64,000 nucleotides of DNA from positions 62,001 to 126,000 of the forward strand of contig JAHFQZ010000005.1 in NCBI GenBank assembly GCA_023259055.1, written 5' to 3'. Below, piece after piece: positions 1 through 8,799 of this stretch. The translations under genes and the position numbers were made by a program. The stretch comes from Nitrosomonadales bacterium. GTDB taxonomy: Bacteria > Pseudomonadota > Gammaproteobacteria > Burkholderiales > Gallionellaceae. The notes beneath the pieces are model-generated. The model did not search any database, was not told the DNA's origin, and saw only the letters and a program-made list of their open reading frames with translations. Numbering within the stretch: position 1 is the first letter of the stretch; each line of letters starts with the position of its first letter.

Positions 1-1
1 G

Positions 2-316
2 CTGCGCGATGCGGCAGGCAAAGTGGTGCTGGGCGAAAAGGGCAAGCTCAAGGGCAAGCCACAGCCGGATAGCAGCCTGCGCGACACCGAGAACGTGCCG
101 CTGTCCGAAGACATCAAAAGCTACTTCAAGCGCGAAGTGCTGCCCCATGCGCCCGATGCGTGGATCGACCATGACAAAACCAAAGTCGGCTACGAAATCC
201 CGTTCAACCGCCACTTCTACGTTTTCGAGCCGCCGCGCCCGCTGGCCGTGATTGATGCCGAACTGAAGCAATGCACGGATCGGATACTGACGATGATTGC
301 GGGGCTGAGCGCATGA
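2..316 (+). CDS. hsdM: Type I restriction-modification methyltransferase subunit HsdM, 3' end only
   Basis: This is the last 104 codons of a gene that begins before the window; the frame is open from base 2. The segment ends in a region containing VGYEIPFNRHFYVF and an ELKQCTDRI helix, which resembles the C-terminal tail of HsdM N6-adenine methyltransferases. HsdM supplies the SAM-dependent methylation activity of the HsdM2S complex; its catalytic NPPF motif lies upstream and cannot be seen here. The stop codon overlaps the ATG of rhuM (ATGA), so the two are translationally coupled. The assignment leans on the C-terminal similarity and on the hsdS and hsdR genes that follow. Confidence 0.85.
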   Translation: MRDAAGKVVLGEKGKLKGKPQPDSSLRDTENVPLSEDIKSYFKREVLPHAPDAWIDHDKTKVGYEIPFNRHFYVFEPPRPLAVIDAELKQCTDRILTMIAGLSA

Positions 317-1347
317 GTTCCGACAAAAAACTCCAAATCCGCAACAGCACGGCGGAGTTCCTGATCTTCACCGGCCAAAGCGGCGAGCAGAGCATCGAGG
401 CGCGTTACGAGGATGAGAATGTCTGGCTGACGCAGAAACTGATGGCGGCCCTATTCGATGTGAGTGTGCCTACGATTAACGAACACCTGAAGAATGTCTT
501 TGAGCAGGGTGAAATCAGCCGCGAGGCAACTATTCGGAAATTCCTAACAGTTCAAACCGAAGGCAGCCGGGAGGTTGAGCGCAACGTGGATTTTTACAAC
601 CTCGATGCCATCATCTCTGTGGGCTATCGGGTCAATTCCGTGCGGGCCACCCAGTTTCGCCAGTGGGCCACACAAGTGCTGCGCGACTTCGCCATCAAGG
701 GTTACGTGCTGGACAAAAAACGCATGGAGAACGGCACGTTTCTCGGCGAGGACTACTTCGAACGCCTGCTGGCGGAAATCCGCGAAATCCGCCTCAGCGA
801 GCGCAAGTTTTACCAGAAGATCACCGACATCTATGCGACCAGCGTGGACTACAACAAAGACGCCCCCACGACCCGCGACTTTTTCGCCAAGGTGCAGAAC
901 AAGCTGCACTTTGCCATACACGGACACACCGCCGCCGAGCTGGTAGTGAAGCGAGCCGACGGCAGCAAAGAGCACATGGGGCTGACCGCATGGGAGAACG
1001 CTCCGCACGGCAAAATAATCAAAACCGATGTCGCCGTCGCCAAGAACTACTTGAACAAAGACGAGCTGGAATCGCTGGGTCGCATCGTCAACGCCTATCT
1101 GGAACTGGCCGAAGAAAGAGCCCGGCGCAAAATCCCCATGACCATGGAAGACTGGGCAATACGCCTGGACCAGTTTCTGGAATTCGACGAACGCGAAATT
1201 CTGCAAGACGGCGGCAAGGTCACGGCGCAGATCGCCAAGGACTTCGCGGAAAGCGAATTCGAAAAATACCGCATCGTGCAGGACATGCTGTTTGAATCCG
1301 ACTTCGATCGCCATATCAAGAAAACGTTGGAGGGTGACGAGGAATGA
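313..1347 (+). CDS. rhuM: RhuM family protein, accessory gene of the type I R-M locus
   Basis: A 344-aa protein beginning MSSDKKLQIRN. An ATG 313 start overlaps the hsdM stop; a start further upstream would run into hsdM. The N-terminal 110 residues (WLTQKLMAALFDVSVPTINEHLKN, then FYNLDAIISVGYRVNS) are the hallmark of the RhuM family, with a helix-turn-helix-like section followed by a RATQFRQWA segment. The rest is helical and rich in charged residues. RhuM was named from a Salmonella pathogenicity island gene and its biochemical role is not established; it often sits inside type I R-M operons, as here between hsdM and hsdS. A nucleic-acid-related or toxin/defence role is inference only. Confidence 0.85.
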   Translation: MSSDKKLQIRNSTAEFLIFTGQSGEQSIEARYEDENVWLTQKLMAALFDVSVPTINEHLKNVFEQGEISREATIRKFLTVQTEGSREVERNVDFYNLDAIISVGYRVNSVRATQFRQWATQVLRDFAIKGYVLDKKRMENGTFLGEDYFERLLAEIREIRLSERKFYQKITDIYATSVDYNKDAPTTRDFFAKVQNKLHFAIHGHTAAELVVKRADGSKEHMGLTAWENAPHGKIIKTDVAVAKNYLNKDELESLGRIVNAYLELAEERARRKIPMTMEDWAIRLDQFLEFDEREILQDGGKVTAQIAKDFAESEFEKYRIVQDMLFESDFDRHIKKTLEGDEE

Positions 1348-1362
1348 GTTCATCTCGCTGCC

Positions 1363-1488
1363 GTAGGTCGGGTTTGTGCGTGTGCTGTTGGGGCTTTAGC
1401 CCCTTACAGCCACGGCCTGCTCCTTGCGGGTGCAACCCGACAAGCACGCCGTCGCAAATGGGCAATGTCGGGTTGAAACCCGACCTAC
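1363..1488. repeat. Palindromic intergenic repeat (GTAGGTCGGGTT type)
   Basis: The 126-bp gap element opens with GTAGGTCGGGTT and closes with its inverse AACCCGACCTAC. Inside are further inverted pieces: a GGGGCTTTAGCCCC hairpin and GTCGGGTT-GA-AACCCGAC at 1467-1484. The layout is that of a non-coding REP/MITE-like unit. It lies between rhuM and hsdS and could fold in the mRNA as a stabilising or attenuating structure; that role is inference. Confidence 0.75.
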
Positions 1489-1507
1489 AAAACCGTGAGG
1501 TGTGCGC

Positions 1508-2929
1508 ATGAGTCTGATGGAACCACTAGCCATTCGACTAGGCAGTCAAACAGCGCCCGCCAAGTCGCTGGTTATGCCGCGTTATCCAGAATACAAAGCG
1601 AGCGGCGTGGAGTGGCTGGGCGAGGTGCCGGGGCATTGGGACGTGCTGCCAACAAAACGTTTGTTTCGCCGATGCAAAGATCTAAATACAGGCATGATCT
1701 GCGACAACAGACTGGCTTTAACTATGTCAGGTGTTATTCCACGAGACTTGGATGATCTCGACGGATTGCAGGCATCAGAATTTGAGACGTATCAAATTTT
1801 CCAAAAGGATGACCTTGCGTTTAAGTTGATAGACTTACAGAACATCAAGACGAGCCGTGTTGGCATAGTACCCACAACTGGGATTATGAGCCCTGCGTAC
1901 ATTCGCCTAGCTGCAAGCAGTAATTATTCATTGCCACGTTATTTTTATTGGTATTTCACCGATCTTTACAACCAACAAGTTTTTAACCAACTCGGTGGTG
2001 GTGTTCGCCAGACAATGGGCCCCGAAGAATTATTGTTCTTGCCAATATCTGTTCCCACATTGGAAGAGCAAGGGTGTGTGGCCGATTTTCTCGACCGCGA
2101 GACGGGGAAGATTGATGCGCTGATTGCCGAGCAGCGGCGGTTGGTGGAGCTGCTGGCGGAAAAGCGGCAGGCGGTGATTTCGCACGCCGTCACCAAGGGG
2201 CTGAACCCCAACGCCAAGATGAAAGATTCCGGCATCGAATGGCTGGGCGAAGTGCCGGAGCATTGGGAAGTGAATCGGCTAAAATTTGTGGCTACTGTTC
2301 AAACTGGTATAGCGAAAGGAAAAGACAATGCTGGCAAGGATACAATTTCTGTTCCTTACTTGCGTGTTGCCAATGTTCAAGATGGATATCTCGACTTGGA
2401 AGATGTGGCGACCATCGATATACCTCTGGAAAGTTTGGATCGCTACCGCCTTCAATCGGGTGACGTGTTAATGAATGAAGGAGGAGACTTCGACAAGCTT
2501 GGTCGTGGGCATGTGTGGCGCTGTGAGGTTGATCCTTGTATTCACCAGAACCACGTTTTTGCTGTAAGGCCACATTCAATTTCTTCAGAATGGCTAAATT
2601 TGGTGACTGGTACAAATTACGCTCAATTCTATTTCATGACGCGCTCAAAACAGAGTACCAATCTGGCCTCAATTTCTTCGACCAATATCATGGAATTGCC
2701 AGTTGTGTGCCCGCCCGATGAAGAGCAAGCCACTATCGCCACTTTCCTTAACAAAGAAAGCACCAAGTTCGACACTCTCACCGCCGAAGCCAACCGCGCC
2801 ATCGAATTACTGCAGGAGCGCCGCAGCGCGCTGATTTCCGCCGCTGTCACCGGCAAGATTGATGTGCGCACCCTCTCCCCATCCCCTCTCCCGCAAGCGG
2901 GCGAGGGGCAATCATTGGAGGTCGCATGA
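1508..2929 (+). CDS. hsdS: Type I restriction-modification specificity subunit HsdS
   Basis: HsdS reads the split DNA target and docks two HsdM subunits and HsdR. The 473-aa protein shows the usual two-fold layout: half 1 starts with SGVEWLGEVPGHWDV and ends in a conserved helix (FLDRETGKIDALIAEQRRLVELL); half 2 repeats this with SGIEWLGEVPEHWEVNRLKF and FLNKESTKFDTLTAEANRAIELL. The two target-recognition domains lie at about residues 25-190 and 245-410 and are AT-richer than the repeats, as is usual for exchangeable recognition domains. ATG 1508 is preferred over GTG 1502 because GAGG at 1497-1500 is well spaced. The last 18 codons after the second helix come from a genomic repeat (see 2870-2910). 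Confidence 0.95.
   Translation: MSLMEPLAIRLGSQTAPAKSLVMPRYPEYKASGVEWLGEVPGHWDVLPTKRLFRRCKDLNTGMICDNRLALTMSGVIPRDLDDLDGLQASEFETYQIFQKDDLAFKLIDLQNIKTSRVGIVPTTGIMSPAYIRLAASSNYSLPRYFYWYFTDLYNQQVFNQLGGGVRQTMGPEELLFLPISVPTLEEQGCVADFLDRETGKIDALIAEQRRLVELLAEKRQAVISHAVTKGLNPNAKMKDSGIEWLGEVPEHWEVNRLKFVATVQTGIAKGKDNAGKDTISVPYLRVANVQDGYLDLEDVATIDIPLESLDRYRLQSGDVLMNEGGDFDKLGRGHVWRCEVDPCIHQNHVFAVRPHSISSEWLNLVTGTNYAQFYFMTRSKQSTNLASISSTNIMELPVVCPPDEEQATIATFLNKESTKFDTLTAEANRAIELLQERRSALISAAVTGKIDVRTLSPSPLPQAGEGQSLEVA
2870..2910. repeat. CCCTCTCCC-type palindromic repeat inside the hsdS 3' end
   Basis: The stretch carries CCCCTCTCCCGC and the inverse GCGGGCGAGGGG around a short loop. It belongs to the same class as the repeats at 40049-40088 and 40841-40884. 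It is translated as LSPSPLPQAGEGQ, a low-complexity tail beyond the normal HsdS end. Confidence 0.75.
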
Positions 2930-3837
2930 GCTTTATGATTGGTGTCGATGAAGGTCGAGGTCTGGTTTTTGAAGGGGATTCCAGCTATGGCGCGCATTTG
3001 GTGTGGCCAGTGCCGGTGATGACGCCTGCACAGTTTGCAGATTCCTCAGCAAAAGAATTTGCCAGTTTCCAAGCTGGGGGCACTGTTAATTACTATTTTC
3101 GAGAGGACATGTTTGATTCTGTCAGCAGGATTCGGCGAGGGCGTTTCTATAAATTCATGGGAAGGAGTGGAAGCTGGGAAGTGTTGCCCGTCGCGCATAT
3201 CACTATCCCACGAATGGCAGTGGGCAGAAAAGATGGATTGCTTTCTGTTCCATCGTTAGCTGACTATCAAGCTTGCGTTATTTCAGGGGAGTTAAATAAT
3301 CTGGGTATTGCTCATGCTGTTGTTGTATTGGGTAAGGGGAAGTCATCAACGATTTGGAGCATCATTCACGTTGAAACCAGCTTCACCGGAGAAGAAATGG
3401 TCACACTGAAAGCCAGACAAAGTTTGGGAGCCCTTCCAGAGCTCGATTCCAAAAAGATGCCAGCTCAAAATGGAAGCATCATTCAGGAAGCACTCCAAAA
3501 GCTAGAAGATGACTACCATTTGGCTAGCCCAGAATCTGTGGTTGATCGGGCTAACGAGGCGGCGACACGAATATTGAACGCTTACCTTGAGTTGAAAGGG
3601 TACAGCTCACAGGATTCTTTGTTCAAGGCAACCAAGACGGCTGGTGAGTTGGAACAGGGTGATAAAAAAGAAGTGGCGAAAAATGCTGCTGACATTGTTC
3701 GTTTGCTGCATGGAAGAACAAAATATGCAGTCCAGCAAGACAAGAATGTGAGGCCTGTTCGAGAGCAAGATGCAGAGTTGGCGGTACAGTGTATTGGGGT
3801 GATGCTTTGCGATCTTGGCTGGGCGGAGTGGCGTTAA
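2926..3837 (+). CDS. Unrecognised protein encoded within the R-M locus
   Basis: A 303-aa soluble protein with no signal peptide or membrane segment. ATG 2926 overlaps the hsdS stop (ATGA), so it is part of the hsd operon. I do not recognise a family with certainty. The N-terminal 180 residues look like mixed alpha/beta sequence (VVVLGKGKSSTIWSIIHVETSF). The C-terminal 110 residues are helical (VDRANEAATRILNAYLELKG, then DIVRLLHGRTKYAVQQDKN and AELAVQCIGVMLCDLGW) and loosely recall the C-terminal helical domains of abortive-infection proteins; that comparison is weak. Lower GC than hsdR suggests separate acquisition. A defence accessory role is inferred only from position. Confidence 0.7.
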   Translation: MSFMIGVDEGRGLVFEGDSSYGAHLVWPVPVMTPAQFADSSAKEFASFQAGGTVNYYFREDMFDSVSRIRRGRFYKFMGRSGSWEVLPVAHITIPRMAVGRKDGLLSVPSLADYQACVISGELNNLGIAHAVVVLGKGKSSTIWSIIHVETSFTGEEMVTLKARQSLGALPELDSKKMPAQNGSIIQEALQKLEDDYHLASPESVVDRANEAATRILNAYLELKGYSSQDSLFKATKTAGELEQGDKKEVAKNAADIVRLLHGRTKYAVQQDKNVRPVREQDAELAVQCIGVMLCDLGWAEWR

Positions 3838-3851
3838 CTAAAGGAAGTTGA

Positions 3852-6800
3852 ATGAGCCTGCACAAAGAGATCAATTTCGAAAACGAAATCTGCCACACGC
3901 TCGCGGCACAGGGCTGGCTGTATGCGGAGGGCGATGCGAAGCAATACGACCGTGTCCGTGCGCTGTTTCCGGCTGACGTGATTGCTTGGGTGCAGGAAAC
4001 CCAGCCCAAGGCATGGGAGGCGTTGAGCAAGAATCACGGCGCAAGTGCCGAGGCGGTGTTGCTGGAACGGCTGCGCAAGTCGCTGGATGACCGTGGCACG
4101 CTGGATGTGTTGCGGCATGGAGTTGAGTTGCTGGGCTTGCGACAAGAGTTGCAACTGGCGCAATTCAAACCTGCGTTGGCGATGAATGCGGACACCGTGG
4201 CCAAGTATCAAAAGAACCGCCTACGCGTGGTGCGCCAATTGCATTATTCGTTGCATAACGAAAACTCCATAGACTTTGTGTTGTTCCTCAACGGCCTTGC
4301 CGTGGCGACGGTGGAGCTGAAAACCGATTTCACGCAATCGGTGGATGATGCGGTGGATCAGTATCGCTTTGACCGCAGCCCGAAGCCCAAGGGGCAAGGT
4401 TCGGCGGAGCCGTTGCTGTCTTTCCCCAATGGTGCGTTGGTGCATTTTGCGGTGAGCAATATGGAAGTGCGCATGACCACCAAGTTGGAAGGTGCTCGCA
4501 CCAGCTTCCTGCCCTTCAATCACGGCAACAAAGGCGCGGCAGGCAACCCGCCTAACGAGCAAGGCCACCGCACCGCCTATTTGTGGGAAGAAGTCTGGGC
4601 GCGTGAGAGCTGGCTGGAAATTCTGGGGCGTTATCTGGTTGCCAAGCGCAACAGCAAAAAACAAATTCAGCAAATCATCTTCCCGCGTTTTCACCAACTG
4701 GATGCGACGCGCAAGCTGCTGGCGACGGTGCTGGCAGAAGGTGCAGGCGGGAAATATCTGATCCAGCATTCGGCGGGGTCGGGCAAGACCAATTCGATTG
4801 CGTGGTCGGCACACTTTCTGGCGGACTTGCACGATGCCGAACACAAGAAGATGTTCGATTCAGTGCTGGTGGTGTCGGATCGCAATGTGCTGGACGCGCA
4901 GTTGCAGGAAGCGATTTTCGATTTCGAGCGCACCTCGGGTGTGGTGGCGGTTATCAGGGGGGAAGGTGCCAGCAAGAGCGGCGAACTGGCGCAAGCCTTG
5001 TCCGGCGGCAAGAAGATTGTGGTGTGTACCATCCAGACCTTCCCATTCGCTTTGAAAGCGGTGCAGGAATTGTCAGCCGCACAGGGCAAACGCTTTGCGG
5101 TAATCGCCGATGAGGCGCATTCATCACAGACCGGAGACGCAGCCGCCAAGCTCAAGCAGGTGTTGAGTGCGCAGGAGTGGCAGGAGTTGAACGACGGCGG
5201 CGAAGTCTCCACCGAAGACATCCTTGCCGCGCAAATGGCGGCGCGCTCCGCCGAGAGCGGCATCACCTATGTCGCGTTTACTGCGACACCCAAGGCTAAG
5301 ACATTAGAACTGTTTGGCCGTCGCCCCCATCCTGAATTGCCTGCCAGTGCCGACAATTTACCTGCTGCGTTTCATGTGTATGGAATGCGCCAAGCCATTG
5401 AAGAGGGTTTCATTCTTGATGTGTTGCAGAACTACACGCCGTACAAGACCGCGTTCAAGTTGGCGCACAACGGCAAGGAAATGGACGACACCGAGGTGGA
5501 GCGCAGCGCGGCTCTGAAGGGCATCATGCGCTGGGTGAAGCTGCACCCGTACAACATCAGCCAGAAGGTGCAGGTGGTGGTGGAGCATTTTCGCGAGACG
5601 GTTGCGCCGCTGTTGAACGGCCACGCCAAGGCAATGGTGGTGGTGAGCAGCCGGCTGGAAGCAGTGCGCTGGAAGCTGGCCATCGAGAAATATATCCAGG
5701 CGGAAGGCTACAAGATCGGCGCGCTGGTGGCGTTCTCCGGCGAGGTGAACGACCAGGAGTCGGGGCCGGATGCGTTCAGCGAAACCAGTACGACGATGAA
5801 CCCGAACTTGCGTGGGCGCGACCTGCGCGAGGCGTTTAACACGGATGAATATCAAATCCTGCTGGTCGCGAACAAATTCCAGACCGGCTTCGACCAGCCC
5901 CTGTTGTGCGGCATGTATGTGGACAAGCGGCTGGCGGGTATCCAGGCGGTGCAAACCTTGTCGCGCCTGAATCGTGCCTATCCGGGCAAGGACGCGACCT
6001 ATGTGGTGGACTTTGTAAATGATGCCGAAGAGGTGCTGACGGCATTCAAGGCTTATTACGATACGGCAGAACTATCCAATATCACCGATCCGCATTTGGT
6101 GTATGACCTGCGCAGCAAACTGGATGCGGCAGGTTTCTACGATGATTTTGAAGTGGATCGCGTGGTGGCTGTAGAGATGAACCCCAACGCCAAGCAAAGC
6201 GAGTTGGCAGGCGCATTGGAGCCGGTGGCGTCGCGAATCCTGCAACGCTATAAAGTGGCAAGGGAGCAATTGAAGACTGCCAAGGCGCGCAATGATGCCA
6301 AGGCAGCGGAGGAAGCGCAGAACGAGCTGAATGCGCTGGTGCTGTTCAAGGCCGACTTGGGCGCGTTCCAGCGTATCTATGCGTTTTTGTCGCAGATATT
6401 CGATTACGGCAACACAGCGATTGAGAAGCGCTATTGGTTCTTCAAACGCTTGTTGCCGCTGTTGGAGTTCGGGCGTGAGCGAGAAGAGATTGATTTATCC
6501 AAGGTGATACTGACCCACCATCACCTGAAAAACCTAGGCAAACAAACCTTGCCATTGGATGCGAACGGCGAGTATCCGAAACTCGATCCACTCGGCGAGG
6601 CGGGCAGCGGCATGTTGCAGCAAAAGCAGAAAGCCTATCTCGCTGAAATCATCGCAAAGGTGAATGACCTGTTCGACGGCGAACTCACCGACGATGACAA
6701 GCTGGTGTACGTGAACAACGTGCTGAAGGGCAAACTTCTGGAATCCAGCATTCTGATTCAGCAGGCAACCAACAGCACCAAGAAACAATTTGCCGATTCG

Positions 6801-6980
6801 CCCGATCTTGCCAAGGAAATCATGAATGCGATCATGGATGCGCTCGCTGCGCATGGCACGATGAGCAAGCAGGCATTGGACTCTGAGCGTGTGCGCAGCG
6901 GCCTGAAGGATGTGTTGCTCGGCCCGGCGCAGTTGTATGAGGCGTTGCGCGGGCAGGGTGAAACTCATCCGAATGTGTAA
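3852..6980 (+). CDS. hsdR: Type I restriction endonuclease subunit HsdR
   Basis: HsdR is the translocating and cleaving subunit of the type I enzyme. The 1042-aa length is normal. In order: an N-terminal nuclease domain with the PD-(D/E)xK-type ELK in VATVELKTDF near residue 155; a superfamily 2 motor with Walker A HSAGSGKTNS near 306, DEAH box VIADEAHSSQ near 420 and motif III FTATPK near 475; the second RecA-like lobe with TGFDQPLL and QTLSRLNR; and a helical C-terminus that docks on the methyltransferase. ATG 3852 follows AAGGAAG with good spacing. All catalytic motifs look intact, so the enzyme is probably active. It is the last gene of the hsd operon, followed by a terminator. Confidence 0.97.
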   Translation: MSLHKEINFENEICHTLAAQGWLYAEGDAKQYDRVRALFPADVIAWVQETQPKAWEALSKNHGASAEAVLLERLRKSLDDRGTLDVLRHGVELLGLRQELQLAQFKPALAMNADTVAKYQKNRLRVVRQLHYSLHNENSIDFVLFLNGLAVATVELKTDFTQSVDDAVDQYRFDRSPKPKGQGSAEPLLSFPNGALVHFAVSNMEVRMTTKLEGARTSFLPFNHGNKGAAGNPPNEQGHRTAYLWEEVWARESWLEILGRYLVAKRNSKKQIQQIIFPRFHQLDATRKLLATVLAEGAGGKYLIQHSAGSGKTNSIAWSAHFLADLHDAEHKKMFDSVLVVSDRNVLDAQLQEAIFDFERTSGVVAVIRGEGASKSGELAQALSGGKKIVVCTIQTFPFALKAVQELSAAQGKRFAVIADEAHSSQTGDAAAKLKQVLSAQEWQELNDGGEVSTEDILAAQMAARSAESGITYVAFTATPKAKTLELFGRRPHPELPASADNLPAAFHVYGMRQAIEEGFILDVLQNYTPYKTAFKLAHNGKEMDDTEVERSAALKGIMRWVKLHPYNISQKVQVVVEHFRETVAPLLNGHAKAMVVVSSRLEAVRWKLAIEKYIQAEGYKIGALVAFSGEVNDQESGPDAFSETSTTMNPNLRGRDLREAFNTDEYQILLVANKFQTGFDQPLLCGMYVDKRLAGIQAVQTLSRLNRAYPGKDATYVVDFVNDAEEVLTAFKAYYDTAELSNITDPHLVYDLRSKLDAAGFYDDFEVDRVVAVEMNPNAKQSELAGALEPVASRILQRYKVAREQLKTAKARNDAKAAEEAQNELNALVLFKADLGAFQRIYAFLSQIFDYGNTAIEKRYWFFKRLLPLLEFGREREEIDLSKVILTHHHLKNLGKQTLPLDANGEYPKLDPLGEAGSGMLQQKQKAYLAEIIAKVNDLFDGELTDDDKLVYVNNVLKGKLLESSILIQQATNSTKKQFADSPDLAKEIMNAIMDALAAHGTMSKQALDSERVRSGLKDVLLGPAQLYEALRGQGETHPNV

Positions 6981-7064
6981 TGTTTGATTAAAATAAAAGC
7001 GCTTGGCTCGAATTGTTTTTTCAATCGCGAGAGCGTAACCAGGGACAACGAATATTGTTCAAGC

Positions 7065-7094
7065 AAAAGCCTCGCAGCAATGCGAGGCTTTTTT
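7065..7094 (+). terminator. Rho-independent terminator after hsdR (bidirectional)
   Basis: Stem GCCTCGCA/TGCGAGGC with a GCAA loop, preceded by AAAA and followed by six T. The A-run makes it also usable on the minus strand for slyX. The surrounding 7033-7095 recurs at 8135-8199. Confidence 0.9.
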
Positions 7095-7198
7095 GTCTCT
7101 GTGCCCGATGCGGCAATTCGCTTCGCTACAGTCATTGTGCCAGCCCACAATTATTCTTTTTGCGATGCAGGTGGTGATTCTGGCGGCGTGCCTGCACG

Positions 7199-7405
7199 CT
7201 AATAATGAGGCGGCCTTTCGTTCGCAGACATACTCCCATTTCCCTCTTCAGCCAGGGATGCGATGTTTCTTGCGAGCGATTCACAAAACGCTTCAAGCCG
7301 TTCCAGCTTTTGTTGCTGCTGATAGACCGTCTTGTTCAGTTCCTCAATCAGGTCTTCCTGGTAGGTGATTTTTGTTTCGATGTTTACTAAACGTTCTTCA
7401 TTCAT
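7199..7405 (-). CDS. slyX: SlyX family protein
   Basis: A 68-aa protein with the SlyX layout: an N-terminal coiled coil (RLVNIETKITYQEDLIEELNKTV) with heptad leucines and the conserved C-terminal RPPHY. E. coli SlyX has a similar length and the same PPHY ending. The function is not established; the short coiled coil suggests oligomerisation. It lies 39 bp downstream of the glutathione S-transferase gene on the same strand, so co-transcription is likely, ending at the terminator at 7065-7094. Confidence 0.88.
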   Translation of the reverse strand: MNEERLVNIETKITYQEDLIEELNKTVYQQQQKLERLEAFCESLARNIASLAEEGNGSMSANERPPHY

Positions 7406-7444
7406 GAGGTGGTCCTGTAAATTCGGCGACTGACCGCGATTGCT

Positions 7445-8050
7445 TTACGCCTGGAGTCCTTCTTCGGCCAGCGCGACCTTTACTGCCGGGCGCGCGGCGA
7501 TGCGTTCCATGTAATCTTTCAGCGCGGGTGCAAGTTCGACGCCCATGCGGCCCGACCAGCGCAGCACGGTGTAGAGGTAGGCGTCGGCGACGGTGAAGTC
7601 CTTGCCCATCAGGTAGTTCTTGCCTGCGAGCGCCTGGGCGGCGAAGCCGAGGCGCGCTATCAGGCGTTCTTTCATGATGGTTTTGGATTCGTCGGGCAGC
7701 CGGGGGTTGAACAGCGGGCTGTAGCCTTTGTGGATTTCGGTTGAGATGAAGTTGAGCCATTCTTGCAATCGGTAACGCTCTAATGTTCCGGCGGCGGGCG
7801 CGAGTTTTTTGGCGGGGGCCTGGTCGGCGATGTATTGCGCCACCACCGCGACTTCGGTGAGCAACTGGCCGTCATTCATTTCCAGCGCAGGGACATAGCC
7901 TTTGGGGTTAATCGCGTTGTAATCCGCTCCGCTTTCGGTTTTCTTGTCCTTGGGGTTCACTTTTTCGAGCGCGAAAGCGAGACCGGATTCGTGCAACACG
8001 ATGTGCGGGCACAGCGAGCAGGCGCCGGGGACGTAGTACAGTTTGAGCAT
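7445..8050 (-). CDS. Glutathione S-transferase (beta-class GstA type)
   Basis: A 201-aa cytosolic enzyme that conjugates glutathione to electrophiles or reduces peroxides. The N-terminal thioredoxin-like domain (residues 1-80) starts MLKLYYVPGACSLCPHI, with the Cys of the CSLCPH segment in the position typical of bacterial beta-class enzymes, followed by NPKGYVPAL with the cis-proline and LLTEVAVVAQYI. The C-terminal helical domain includes FTVADAYLYTVLRW, the conserved N-capping box. Start ATG 8050 follows a clear AAGGAGA site. Substrate cannot be inferred. Confidence 0.93.
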   Translation of the reverse strand: MLKLYYVPGACSLCPHIVLHESGLAFALEKVNPKDKKTESGADYNAINPKGYVPALEMNDGQLLTEVAVVAQYIADQAPAKKLAPAAGTLERYRLQEWLNFISTEIHKGYSPLFNPRLPDESKTIMKERLIARLGFAAQALAGKNYLMGKDFTVADAYLYTVLRWSGRMGVELAPALKDYMERIAARPAVKVALAEEGLQA

Positions 8051-8170
8051 GGCTGGTTCTCCTTGGGATATATGCGTTGCAGTGTATCAGGCAAACCTGG
8101 GTTGGTTAAACCGGGTCTGACACTTCTTTTGGACGCGTAACCAGAGTCAGACCACGAATATTATTCAAGC

Positions 8171-8199
8171 AAAAGCCTCGCAGCAATGCGGGGCTTTAT
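8171..8199 (-). terminator. Second copy of the GCCTCGCA hairpin, terminator
   Basis: AAAAGCCTCGCAGCAATGCGGGGCTTTATT-like hairpin, a near copy of 7065-7094 with an interrupted T-run on the plus strand but an intact A-run, so it works better for minus-strand transcription, ending the small gene at 8234-8500. The repeat extends left to GCGTAACC at 8135. Confidence 0.65.
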
Positions 8200-8233
8200 T
8201 CTTGTCGAGCGGGGTAATGTTGCTGGAGTGCCA

Positions 8234-8500
8234 CTAGCGCTTTCGGATATGCAGCTCCGGGTTATTGATGAGATCGTATTCAAGCTGGGCGGACAGGCTG
8301 TCAATCAATGACGCTTGAGCCTTGGGCGTGAACAGGTCGGGGTTGTCCACATGGGCCTGATACGTGGCAACGGAAATCTGGTGCCCATCCGCGGCGAAGG
8401 CGGCTACATGGGCGGTAGTGGAGTGTATCCAGGATTCGATTGTGATGGTCGTTCCGTTTCCAAGACGGAAATTATTTCTCTTTACGCGATGGTGGATCAT
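8234..8500 (-). CDS. Small hypothetical protein
   Basis: An 88-aa soluble protein, MIHHRVKRNNFRLGNGTTI at the start and HIRKR at the end, with no motif I recognise, no signal peptide and no membrane helix. It is probably real: an AAGGAGTT site sits at the right distance before ATG 8500, codon use fits the neighbours and a terminator-like hairpin follows. ITIESWIHSTTAHVAAFAADGHQISVATYQ suggests a short beta-rich N-terminal half and a helical C-terminal half (SLIDSLSAQLEYDLINN). Confidence 0.6.
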   Translation of the reverse strand: MIHHRVKRNNFRLGNGTTITIESWIHSTTAHVAAFAADGHQISVATYQAHVDNPDLFTPKAQASLIDSLSAQLEYDLINNPELHIRKR

Positions 8501-8799
8501 TTGGAACTCCTTTCCTTAGATGGTTTCGTAAGGGGCGTTTCCATGCTTGCTCCAACAGTGACCACGCAGACCCTGATATCCGGGTATGTGTAGCAATGCT
8601 GGCGTTTATAGTGCACCGTCATCCTTGTTTACGCAATAGGCTTACTGCCGCCATTTCCTGATGAGAGGTACAGAAGATTAATCAGGCACGGGCTGTGAAC
8701 AAATAATTGAAGGCAGACCGCATTTTCAAGCCGATACCTTCCCGAGAAAATACGATGGCGCGCCTGAGACCTTGCCGGTTTCAAGCGCCTGCATTTTGA

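Noticed and set aside
7084..7405. Plus-strand frames over slyX
   Set aside because: SlyX on the minus strand has a clear family match including the C-terminal PPHY; the others do not.
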